The notes under the pieces were generated by a model. That model saw only the letters and a list, made by a program, of their open reading frames with translations, made no database searches and was not told where the DNA came from. Shown here piece by piece: positions 22,145 to 31,929 of a stretch of DNA of 64,000 nt (position 1 is the first letter of the stretch; every line of letters starts with the position of its first letter). The translations under genes and the position numbers were made by a program. The stretch is from positions 248,001-312,000 of the forward strand of contig NC_081338.1 of the NCBI RefSeq assembly GCF_022539665.2, written 5' to 3'. This DNA comes from Daphnia carinata (lineage: Eukaryota; Arthropoda; Branchiopoda; Diplostraca; Daphniidae).

Positions 22145-24945
22145 GTGATTGTGCTCTACATTTCCCCGACGAGTCTCCAACAGCTCTACCAGACCAAGGA
22201 ACACCATCAAAAGGTAAGCGAATGCCGTTTGATCATATCGTACCAGAGACTACTCGTAAAGAAAATACTTTGTACCCAAACGTTGTCGACGAATTATCCC
22301 CACCTTTGTACCCCGTACTCCCTAAATCAGACACAACCAGCCCAAATCCCAACCGTCTCCGAGAAAATTTTTTGGACCACTGGAAAACTCTTGTGGACTT
22401 AGAATTTGAACAAGAGTCAGAACAAAACAAAACCTATCAGACCATTACGACAAAAGCACATGTATAACAAATAGAATCTAAGAAACAAGAAGTTAGCAAA
22501 GAGACACACAACGCATTGCAATTATATTCATACTCATTGTTAGAACAAACGTTGCAAGCACCAAGTGGTATAACAGCAGAAACTATTACAAACACCACAA
22601 AGACATTTAAAAATCACGTAGAATCCCTCGGTGGCAACACTGAAAACCTTGACAGTATATTGCAACAGATTAGCATTGGTCATAGTAAAGAAAAAGAATT
22701 CCTATTCGGTACAATCAGAGTCCTCCAAAAGAAATAATACTTGCGCAGATAGCTGAGAAGAAATATTCATCTGACTTAAACTACGAGTTACAAAGCATAC
22801 GAAAACAGCTAGATAGCAACAAGAAAAAGGCAAAAAGTTCCAAATACACCCTAAGTAGTTCCCTTGAGCAACTCCAAGAAAGTAACGAAGCACTCAAAAA
22901 CGCCCTTGAAAAGTCTGCCAATCGAATCAGCGAATTAGAAACCAGCCTTGAAACTGCCACAGCAACAGAGAACCAATTGCAAAACCTTTTACGAAAAAAG
23001 GACGAAAACAATATAGCTGTTGAAAGAGAAGGGCAAGAAATAATTAGCAAACTTGAAGGTGAAAGAAAACAACTGGTTACGAGGTTACAAGACACCGAAC
23101 AACGGATAAAAGCAGCTTTAGAAGCAACCAAACAACTCCAGACAGAAACAAAAGAAACAAAAGAGATCCTTGAAAAAACCTTAGCAGAAAAAGCAGGTTT
23201 ACGAAGAAGTCTGATAGATAGTACTGTAAAGAATAAAAATCTCGAAACGGAATTACAAAAGAACAACATACAGGCAGGAAACCGAGAAGAAAAAATTTGG
23301 TATCTGGAGAATAGAATAAAAGAATATAGAAAGCAACAGGTAACATTCGCTGAAACCGAAGACTTAGACGCCTCCAACGAACCAAGAGAAATAACGAAAC
23401 TAGTGAGTGAGATAAACGACCTAACCTCAATAACAGAAGGAGACAAATCCCTTCACTTCGAGCTAGAATCAGAACAAGTCGAAAAGTTACAACAACTTAA
23501 CGACGACCTAAAAAACCAAATCGAGACCCAAAACGATAACCTCCTTCAACTAAAACAAAAGTATCAGACTCTCAAAGAAAAAGTCAAAATGGGACTTTCA
23601 CACAAAGAAACTTCGATAATTGACCGCGACACAACGGATAGCGATAGCATCGATACATCCACAACCCAACCGATTGTGAAAGCATTAGGAGAATTATTTT
23701 CGAGAGAAGACAAAAAGTCAATTCCAATTTTCAAAGGGAAAAGTACTGATAAATTAATAACAGAATGGCTAAAGGACGCAGAACATGTAGCACGCAACAA
23801 CGACTGGGACGACAACCAAAAAATAAGATTCTTCTCCGACAGATTAAAAAGTGATGCCCTAGAATGGCATGGAAACTACGTAGAGGAGCAAGGTGATGAG
23901 TTAAGTTATGATGAGTGGAAAACCGCCCTCATTGCAAGATTCCAGGATGCATACGACTTAGCAGCACAAAGAAAAACGTTATCCACACTAAAACAAAAAC
24001 CCGAAGAAAAATGCAAAGCGTTTATCTCAAGAATCAACAGTCTCTACGAGTCCATTGAAGGCAAGGAAGAAAAATCAGACCGAAACCAAACCATCGTCGA
24101 AGGTCGACTCATCAACACAGTCAAGAGGATGAGAGATCATACCAAAATCAAAATTTTGATGCAAGGCATACTACCAAAATTCCGAGCTGAACTCGAAACG
24201 AAGACCCTGAAGATTTTGACCAGCTATGTAAACAAGTAATCATATCCGAAGGCATCCTATATAGCAAGGAGACTGCAGAAGACAAAGAAATAAACGCGGT
24301 AATCGCAGGGATAACGCATCACGAGAAACAACAAGACAACGAACTTTCACAACAAAAGACAGAAATTAAATGCTTCAAACAAAAAATTAGGGAACTGGAA
24401 AATACTAATAAGAGTCGTGAATTGTCACAGGATACCGATATAACCATAACAGCAGCAGATCGATACGAACCAAGATCCCCACGATCGAGTGATCGATACT
24501 CCAGATCACAAAATCCACGAGTTCGATTCAACGAGAGACCGAATAGCAGAGGTCCCAGTAGTGACCGAAACTTCAATCGTAGCAGAGAGAGCAGCCCATA
24601 TCGCAACAACTATACTTCACCACGAAGAAAAGGTACCTCTCCAGGGTATAGGTAATCCAATTACCCTTCCTATCAACAAACGAAGAGACCCCCAAACAGC
24701 AACGGACAGATACATTACAATCAACCAAAGTTTCAACCACACAACAATCAACAAGTGTATCATCAAAACCCGGGTTATCCTCAACAATACCCACAGCAAC
24801 GACAAAACCAACCAAACACCCCGACACCTTTGGGAATAAGGTTATTATCTGTTACAAGTGCAATAAAAGAGGACACATTGCACGAGAATGTTGGACAGAT
24901 ATGGCACGTATCAACAATCCGAACCGCCGTCCAATGCAGTAAACA
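22145..24945 (+). pseudogene. gag: gag, with long coiled coil, capsid and CCHC zinc knuckle
   Basis: Gag builds the particle and packages the RNA. The first part (to about 22740) is an N-terminal segment with one in-frame stop near 22465. A frame change near 22735 leads into a long Glu/Lys/Gln-rich coiled coil (about 22740-23600). The Ty3-type capsid follows, with FKGKSTDKLITEWLKDAEH and FFSDRLKSDALEWHG (23700-24060). After another frame break near 24200 comes an Arg/Ser-rich basic segment. A zinc knuckle CYKCNKRGHIAREC (C-X2-C-X4-H-X4-C) lies at about 24857-24898. At least four breaks are present. The coiled coil is unusually long for Gypsy gag. Confidence 0.85.
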
Positions 24946-26885
24946 CGATATCCTTACCAAATAATTCCCCAACAGATAATTTAGAATTAGCGATACCCAA
25001 ACTAATACGTATACCCGTTAGAATTTTTGGAAAAGAAATTAACGCTTTAGTAGATACAGGAGCCGCAGCCAGTTTAATTTCAGACAGCATATTTTTTAAC
25101 CTAAAAAAGAGGGAAGAACTTAAAGAAATTAAAAACACCCCCTCGCCAATATTCAGAACGGTTTCAGGAGAAATACTAAAATCAATGGGAAAATTTGAAT
25201 TTTCAATTGTCATTAACGACAATTACGTTATTAATCATCATTTCTTTATCATGGAAAACTTAAGTGAAACCTGTATCCTGGGTTTAGACTTCTTATCAAG
25301 CAACAATGTAAAAATTAATACTAGAAACAGACAGATAAATTACGACCATTTTGGGGTGGAACACAACTTTGGAACAAATATACACCCAATATATAGCTTA
25401 ACGTTTGGCAAAGTAGGCATTCACATTCCACTCTTCCCCAACCAATCACCAGAAAAAGCCGATAACAATGACCTTACTGAAGCAGATTATCGCAGCTTAG
25501 AATCTTTTTCCCAATCAGACAATAACATGAAATCCAAACGAATTAAACAAAGCCGCGAAGGCGAAACAACCAACATCTCTGAAGAGATTCGCATTAAAAT
25601 AGAAATTTTATTGAAAAAACACGAAGCTCTATTTGCAGAAAAAGAATCAGATTTGGGTTTAGCAACCGATGTAAAACATTTCATTAACATAGGATATAAC
25701 GCCCCAATTACTCAACGACTGCGCAGAACTGCAGAAGCATTAAAACGTATTGTAAAGACAAAAATCGAAGTAATGTTGAGTAACAAAATTATTAGAGAAA
25801 GTCACAGCCCATTTGCAGCAGCCATTGTAATGGTACCCAAAAAAGATGGAGAAATGCGTATGTGTATTGATTATAGGGCACTAAACAAAATAACCGTAAA
25901 AGACAAAGATCCATTACCAAGAACTGATGACACCATTGAAGCATTGAGTGGATCGGTTTACTTCTCAACATTGGACTTACTGAGCGGCTACTGGCAGATC
26001 GAGATAGAGGAAAGCGACAAACACAAAACCGCTTTCATCTATGAACTTGGACAATACGAATTTAATAGAATGCCATTTGGATTAACAAATGCGCCAAGCA
26101 CTTTTCAACGTGCGATGAATAACATCTTGAAATCAGTATTGTTCAGGTTCGCATTGGTTTATCTGGATGACATCATAGTGTTCAGTAATAATATTACTGA
26201 ACATGTGACACATCTAGAAACGGTGTTTAAGCTTCTTAAAGACGCAGGACTAAAATTCAAACGGAAGAAATGCGAATTTTTCAAGGAAGAATTAGATTAT
26301 TTAGGATACATTGTTTCGAAAAAAGGAATAACACCGAGTACGAAAAAATTAGAAGCAATCATCGAATACCCCGCTCCCAAAAACGTGAAGGAATTGAGCT
26401 CATTTTTAGGTCTGGCTAGCTATTATAGAAAATTCATCCGGGCTTTTGCTAATAAAGCCCACCCATTGACAGCGCTAACGAGAAAATCAGCCGAGTGGAA
26501 ATGGGGAGAGGAACAAAAGGACGCTTTTGACTGCATCAAAAACTGTCTCATAACTAGACCTATCCTTGGGTATCCAGATTTCACGCGCAAATTTATCATC
26601 TACACAGATGCTTCAGGATATGGAATAGGAGCAGTCTTGGCTCAGATGCAGACTCTACCTCAATCAGCAGATTCAGCAGAGTCCGACGTACAGGAACCCC
26701 GTGAATCAGACGGCGCGGAAGTCGTCATCGCGTATAGCTCTAAACATCTGAACGATCGCGAGGCCAAGTGGTCAACCACAGAGAAAGAGGCTTACGCAAT
26801 CACCCACGCAATTGACGTATTTAGGACATATCTATACGGACGTAGATTTACCGTATTTACCAACCATAGACCTTTAGAATGGTAA
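24888..26885 (+). CDS. pol: pol part 1: protease, reverse transcriptase, RNase H
   Basis: This open frame starts inside the end of gag in a different frame, as usual for Gypsy pol. The aspartic protease motif ALVDTGAAASLIS is at residues 53-65, with ILGLDFL later. The reverse transcriptase contains MVPKKDGEMRMCIDYRALNK, LSGYWQIE, FGLTNAPSTFQ and the catalytic YLDDIIVFS near residue 425. The connection and RNase H follow, with IYTDASGYGIGAVLAQ near residue 570. The frame ends at a TAA in the motif HRPLEW, where related elements continue without a break. The stop at 26883-26885 is therefore premature, and the rest of pol follows in the same frame. Confidence 0.95.
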   Translation: MLDRYGTYQQSEPPSNAVNTISLPNNSPTDNLELAIPKLIRIPVRIFGKEINALVDTGAAASLISDSIFFNLKKREELKEIKNTPSPIFRTVSGEILKSMGKFEFSIVINDNYVINHHFFIMENLSETCILGLDFLSSNNVKINTRNRQINYDHFGVEHNFGTNIHPIYSLTFGKVGIHIPLFPNQSPEKADNNDLTEADYRSLESFSQSDNNMKSKRIKQSREGETTNISEEIRIKIEILLKKHEALFAEKESDLGLATDVKHFINIGYNAPITQRLRRTAEALKRIVKTKIEVMLSNKIIRESHSPFAAAIVMVPKKDGEMRMCIDYRALNKITVKDKDPLPRTDDTIEALSGSVYFSTLDLLSGYWQIEIEESDKHKTAFIYELGQYEFNRMPFGLTNAPSTFQRAMNNILKSVLFRFALVYLDDIIVFSNNITEHVTHLETVFKLLKDAGLKFKRKKCEFFKEELDYLGYIVSKKGITPSTKKLEAIIEYPAPKNVKELSSFLGLASYYRKFIRAFANKAHPLTALTRKSAEWKWGEEQKDAFDCIKNCLITRPILGYPDFTRKFIIYTDASGYGIGAVLAQMQTLPQSADSAESDVQEPRESDGAEVVIAYSSKHLNDREAKWSTTEKEAYAITHAIDVFRTYLYGRRFTVFTNHRPLEW

Positions 26886-28420
26886 ATGAGCAAGACAGAA
26901 CCCGCAGGAAGATTAGCTAGATGGGCACTCAAACTACCAGAATTCGACATCGTCATTGGATACCGGCCTGGGAAATCGCACCAAAATGCTGGCACCCTAA
27001 GCCGTATTCCTATAGTGCCACTAGCAAGAGTAGAAACAAGGGCAAAGGAAAAAGAAATTGTCATAAAAGAGCATGAAAGAGATCGAAAAGAAATGGAAAG
27101 ATTAAAAATCAAACTACAAATGGAAAGTTTAAGGAAACTGGAGAGAGAAAGCGAAAGTAGTCAGACAGAAAGCGAAAGTTTCGAAATGGAAAATCATAAA
27201 ACGGAAAACAAAGGTTTTGAAAGAGAAATTGAAAGTGACAGTAAAAGGTCTTGGCGAGAAGACAAATGGCTAGAAGGGCAGCAAGCAGATAAATATTGCC
27301 AAAAACTAATGATAAAGATACAAGAAGATCAGAAAAGTAACAGATCTAGAAGCAACTTTATAATCAACGAGAAAGGTTTATTAACAGATAGGCAAGGAAA
27401 GTTAGTAGTCCCAAGGGAGTCAGTCGGAAGGATCTTACAAGCAAATCATGACCACATGTTAGCAGGACATTTAGGAATAGAAAAAACAATAGCCAGACTA
27501 CGAGAGCAATACTTCATTACACACATGCGACAAAACGTAACCGAATACATTAAAAATTGCTTAAAATGCGCAAAACGCAAGGCTATGGGAGGAAGTAAAG
27601 TACCATTGCAACCTATGCCCCCAGCTGAAAGGGTGTGGGAAAGACTTGCGATGGATATTGTGGGTCCAGTTCCAATAAGCGAAAAGGGACATAAGTACAT
27701 TTTAGTCCTATCAGATTACGCCAGTCGTTTCGTTTTTTCAGTGCCAATGAAAGATCAGACTGCCCAAACAATTGCTACAATCTTGGTTTATGATATTTTT
27801 ACACAAAATATGGATCCCCCGAAGTAGTCCTAACAGATCAAGGAACTAACTTCCAGTCGTACTTAATGCAAGAAATTTGCAAAATGTTCAAGATCAAACA
27901 AATAAGAACAACAGCATACCACCCCCAAACGGACGGATTAGTAGAACGATTTAACAGAACCCTGTGTGACATGTTAGCTTGCTACGTGGGAAGTGAACCT
28001 GGAAATTGGGACAAATATCTCCCGTTCGTCACATTTGCTTACAACACAGCAAAGCAATCCCAAAAAAAGCAAACACTACAACAAACCCCATTCTTCCTAT
28101 TCTTTGGAAGACACCCCGTGATCCCAAACGACATCAAAATAGACAGACGATAGGATACATACGAAGACACCAGTGTAATGTACTCACATCAATGGAAGAA
28201 TGCTCAGCAACTAGCGAAGGAACACCTATTTCGGGCGCAGACAAGACAAAAAAGATATTACGACGAAGGAACAAAAGCAATTAAATACAACATTGGTGAC
28301 TTTGTGTTACTAAAAGCCCCACCAACTGCCGGAAAATTCATCAACAGGTGGAATGGACCATTCAAAATTACCAAGAATTACTCAGATCTCACTTACGAGA
28401 TTCAAAACGCCGAAAAATGA
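26886..28420 (+). pseudogene. pol: pol part 2: end of RNase H and integrase
   Basis: It continues after the stop at 26885. RARWALKLPEFD and SHQNAGTLSRIP close the RNase H region. A charged linker leads to the integrase zinc-binding HHCC motif (NHDHMLAGHLG, NCLKCAKRK; 27445-27570). The catalytic core has MDIVGPVPIS (first D) and VLTDQGTNFQ (second D), and YHPQTDGLVERFN holds the catalytic Glu. A frame break occurs at the C-tract near 27815, a TAG at 28151 and another break near 28420. The C-terminal GPY/F-like module reads NRWNGPFKITK. Without these lesions it would be a standard chromointegrase-less Gypsy integrase. Confidence 0.9.
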
Positions 28421-28739
28421 AAAACTAAAATCAATAGTACACGTCAACCGCCTAAAATTGTACGTCCCAGGAAATCAAGGAACAGACGGAACATCATGTG
28501 AGTTCAACCAACCGAGTAATGAGGCGGTACGAAGAGGTCCAGGAAGGCTAAGAAAACACATCAGTAACAACGAAAGAACGCCTCCCCCTAAAATGCGTAT
28601 ATATCGAGCGACAGAAGAAGAGTTTCGCAACATTACCACACCAAATATTCCCGGTCCTATACCAAATCATCCTGCGCCTACTAGAATGACGAATCCACGA
28701 TACAACTTACGGCAACGTAATGAAGTATCAAGATTCTAA
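28421..28739 (+). pseudogene. pol: Integrase C-terminal tail
   Basis: The frame with VHVNRLKLYVPGNQ continues pol after the break near 28420 and ends TAA at 28737-28739. It includes an Arg/Pro-rich tail (PRYNLRQRNEVSRF), the usual end of Gypsy pol. Confidence 0.75.
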
Positions 28740-28753
28740 AAAAAACCTTCAAA

Positions 28754-28768
28754 TTTTTATTTCACAGA
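28754..28768 (+). promoter_or_regulatory. Possible splice acceptor for env mRNA
   Basis: TTTTTATTTCACAG lies immediately before ATG at 28768. A pyrimidine-rich tract ending in CAG at the start of the third ORF fits expression from a spliced subgenomic RNA, as known for gypsy env. This is inference from position and sequence. Confidence 0.4.
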
Positions 28769-30460
28769 TGGAACTGATAATAATATTCGTCCACTTACTA
28801 ACCATCATTCTATCAAAGTATCCCACCTATTCAACCGTACGCGACTGTAACAACGTAAAGACCAGAGGAATTTTAAATATAGAAGCACCATATTACTGCA
28901 ACAACAAGGAAACAGATACAGCACACTTACCCAGAATACCCACACTGTACACGTTAAAAACAACGCAGAAACCAGCAGCTTCTTGGAAAGGCTGGACATG
29001 CAAACAATGGATAAAAACGAAGAATATAACAGGATCATTTTGGATTGGATCTTTCGACACAATATATTCACAAGAAACTAAACTAATAACCCCACTGGAA
29101 TGCTGGAAAATGGTGAACGACTGAGTTTTACAGCCACCCCAACAGGTGAAGGGCAATGGTATGCCATAAAACAATACCACACCCTCAACTGTGTAGCAGA
29201 ACAAATCACTCTACGGCAGGAAAAACAGGACGACCCAATTGAAAGCCCATTTGGACCTTTAAATACTACCCAGCAGGAAGGACACTTCATCCAAAATAAA
29301 AACACAATAGTATGGGGAGATAGGACAACAAATAACTCATACTCCCAAACGTTGATTAAAGGAAGCGGATATCTGGAACTTCCAAGAATGCCGGAACACG
29401 AAAACACCAGCCGTCTCTATGACGCGAACCGACAAATCGAGATATCATTCCTCAACAAACCAGATCGGGACATCACTCCACTAGGCTACAAAGTTGTCGG
29501 TTTACCACTAACATACCTAATTTTTCCAACGGAAACTACAAGAAAACTCTATGAGATGTTTAAAACAACTATAAATACATGCCTGCAGAATACTCACCTA
29601 GATACACCAGTGTGCAAGGATTATAGAGAACTTCCACAATCAAAGCGGAAACGATCGATTCAACAAGAAGTTACGTTCTTGTTAAACACACCTCTCGAAG
29701 ATTCAGATATCGGTAAACGTCTATACAGCATCTCGTACGCCTGGGGACCAATAAAAATGAGACGTCAACAACCAATCAAAAAAGACGAAAAAGGACAGTA
29801 CATAATTTATAACGCCACAATACATATAATCTACCATCCCAGAGAGAGCAACCCGATGAAAGCCCACTTTCGTTTTAAAAACGATGACCCACTTCCATTG
29901 GGGTCAGAATTTGAATACATCGTTGACCAAACAATACGATTGCAAAACAGCGATATTTGCATCACCGATGCAATCACCACCACTAATGCAAAGGGAGATC
30001 AACAACCAATCAGAAAAGAACAAAACTTTGGCCACTCCCCCTGCCACGCCCACAACAGAAAAATCCACAACAACGACAAGCGCTACGACGACTACAAAGC
30101 CCACAATAAAAACAACCTTGGGAACAACGACAAAAACAACGGTAAAAACCACGACGACAATTAAGCCAGCTACAAGCACAGCAGCCAACAAACCAAGTAC
30201 CGCACAAGTATAACAACAACATCAACAAAACCATCCACAACTACAAAACCAATAATCACGTCAACAAGCACTAAACCTACCACTACTACTAGGCCTACGA
30301 CAACTATTAAAATATCTTCAACTTCAACAACCAGTACAACCACGAAACCTACGTCAACAACAACGGCTACTACGACAAGCTCCGCAAAAGCAACAACTGT
30401 AGTCAGTGACGGAAAATGCATATTGGAGGACCAATTCTTATTATCGAAGAGGGGAAGGAA
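28768..30460 (+). pseudogene. env: Envelope-like glycoprotein ORF
   Basis: The third ORF begins MELIIIFVHLLTIILS, a signal-peptide-like hydrophobic start. It is Cys-containing and has N-glycosylation-like sites. A furin-like KRKR site lies at 29644-29655. It ends in a long Thr/Lys/Pro-rich, mucin-like stretch from about 30050 to 30400. A one-base frame change occurs around 29100-29120 and another near 30200. No C-terminal membrane anchor is visible before the LTR; the last frame runs on into the 3' LTR. Position and layout fit a retroviral-type Env, but I do not recognise the fold family. Confidence 0.6.
30446..30460 (+). other. Polypurine tract
   Basis: GAAGAGGGGAAGGAA directly precedes the 3' LTR and would prime plus-strand synthesis. 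Confidence 0.85.
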
Positions 30461-30664
30461 TGTAACAAGCCCAAAGGCTAACCAAAAGGAGCCACACCTC
30501 TTACATCCCTCAAGCGTTTCACAAGTGAAAGTGAACGTATCTCCTCCCACCTTACCTTCAACATTTGTGTTCTGTAGCAGTATAAATACTGCATATTTTG
30601 TAGCTTGTAATTTGAAGTTGTTTCAGCAACTCACTGCAAATACACGGGATTTGGGAACTTTACA
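30461..30664 (+). repeat. 3' LTR
   Basis: It is 204 bp, near-identical to the 5' LTR, followed by the CCCT target duplicate. From 30669 to about 31920 I see no recognised gene: only short frames and a run of 17 or so G near 31311-31327. Confidence 0.95.
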
Positions 30665-31929
30665 CCCTCCTCAGTTTTTGAGAGAGCAGGTTGTATTTTC
30701 TAAGTTTTGAAAAATTAAATGTGTAATGATGCCTAGATCGGCGATATCGTCAAGTTGTTTTACTTCGTCATCTTTCGACTCATGAAGATGGGAACGCAAT
30801 CACAAGCGTAGCTCCGCGGAGACCACAAGTCGGACCAGAGGTGACTTCTGAGGCCGTAGTAGCAGCCGCAGTGTCAGCAGTGGCAGCCTCATTCCTCAAC
30901 CGAAGTTGGCCTTTATGGATTTCATCGACCCTGAAGAGGTGACATCTCGTCACTTGTTTATGTAGTGTCCCAGGGATGGGTCGTCTTCATCGGATGAACC
31001 GCTTGCGAAGAAATTTACGGTGGAAAGATCGCGTAGCAAGAAATTTCGCAAGTATATGACTACATGCCCCCAGCCGTCGGACGCAAGATTGATTCGTAAA
31101 TGCTATGAGCCCGATTTTTTAAAAAGGACAAACACTCTCCAGTGCTCTAAGCTTCATTATTCAATGGCCCGAAGAATGAAAAGAGGAAAGGACCTGAATG
31201 CACCAAGGTGAAGCAAAAGGAGAAATCTTTGACATCCCTTCGATTCAAGTTATTGGACATCGCTTGCTCTCTTCTCTTCATCTCCGAGTCCATGTCAGCC
31301 GATCAAGCCGGGGGGGGGGGGGGGGGGGTCAAAGATTTGCAAAGAATACGAGAGCTAAAAGACGTTGCGACAAGCTAACGGCCGTAGAGCTGACGCAGCA
31401 GAAATGTTGACGTCACTAATACTGTGCATCAAACGTGCTCAAGAATCGGCCTTCGCTTAAGAAATTTACGCTTTCCTGAATAATTTGAATTGCCACTGAA
31501 ATCCAAGCTTCGCAACTTCAAGCCCTTTCTGGATGACGTCGGCCAGTTGCGAGTTAGTTGACACATGCCCCAATAGGCTATGCGACTAGACATTTTATAC
31601 TATGAAAATTAATAATATCGGAAATCGTATGGATGATGAGCGTGATTATAGGGACGTTTTCTGGCTCACGGTAGACAAAAAAATGTAACGGGTACTCAAT
31701 AACTATCAACGACACCACTAGCACAAAACCTTAGAACTAAGCAAACACCAACAATGACAAACACTTGAAACAAAACAACAACAACAAAATGAAACAGGAA
31801 CAACCTGCGCAACAGCGATAACGGAGCTTCAATACCCGAGGACCAGTATACCCACGCTTTGTTAGAAGCGTACGAAATCCGCATGCCATTGAGGTGGGCT
31901 AATATTCCTTCCTCAGTGTGAAATGGTTT

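Larger units (their letters stand above)
21874..30664 (+). mobile_element. Ty3/Gypsy LTR retrotransposon with env-like ORF
   Basis: The element is delimited by two 204-bp LTRs (21874-22077, 30461-30664) that begin TGTAACA and end TTTACA and differ at two positions by eye. The target duplication is CCCT (21870-21873 and 30665-30668). The internal order is primer site, gag, protease, reverse transcriptase, RNase H, integrase, envelope-like ORF, polypurine tract, which is typical of errantivirus-like Gypsy elements. The near-identical LTRs indicate recent insertion, yet gag, pol and env all carry stops or frame breaks. Confidence 0.95.

Noticed and set aside
22781-23446. A 221-residue minus-strand frame opposite gag
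   Set aside because: Shadow of the Glu/Lys-rich coiled-coil coding strand; Ser/Leu/Phe-rich composition is what the antisense would give.
31311-31328. Run of about 17 G
   Set aside because: Possibly a real homopolymer or a gap-edge artefact; too little context to interpret.
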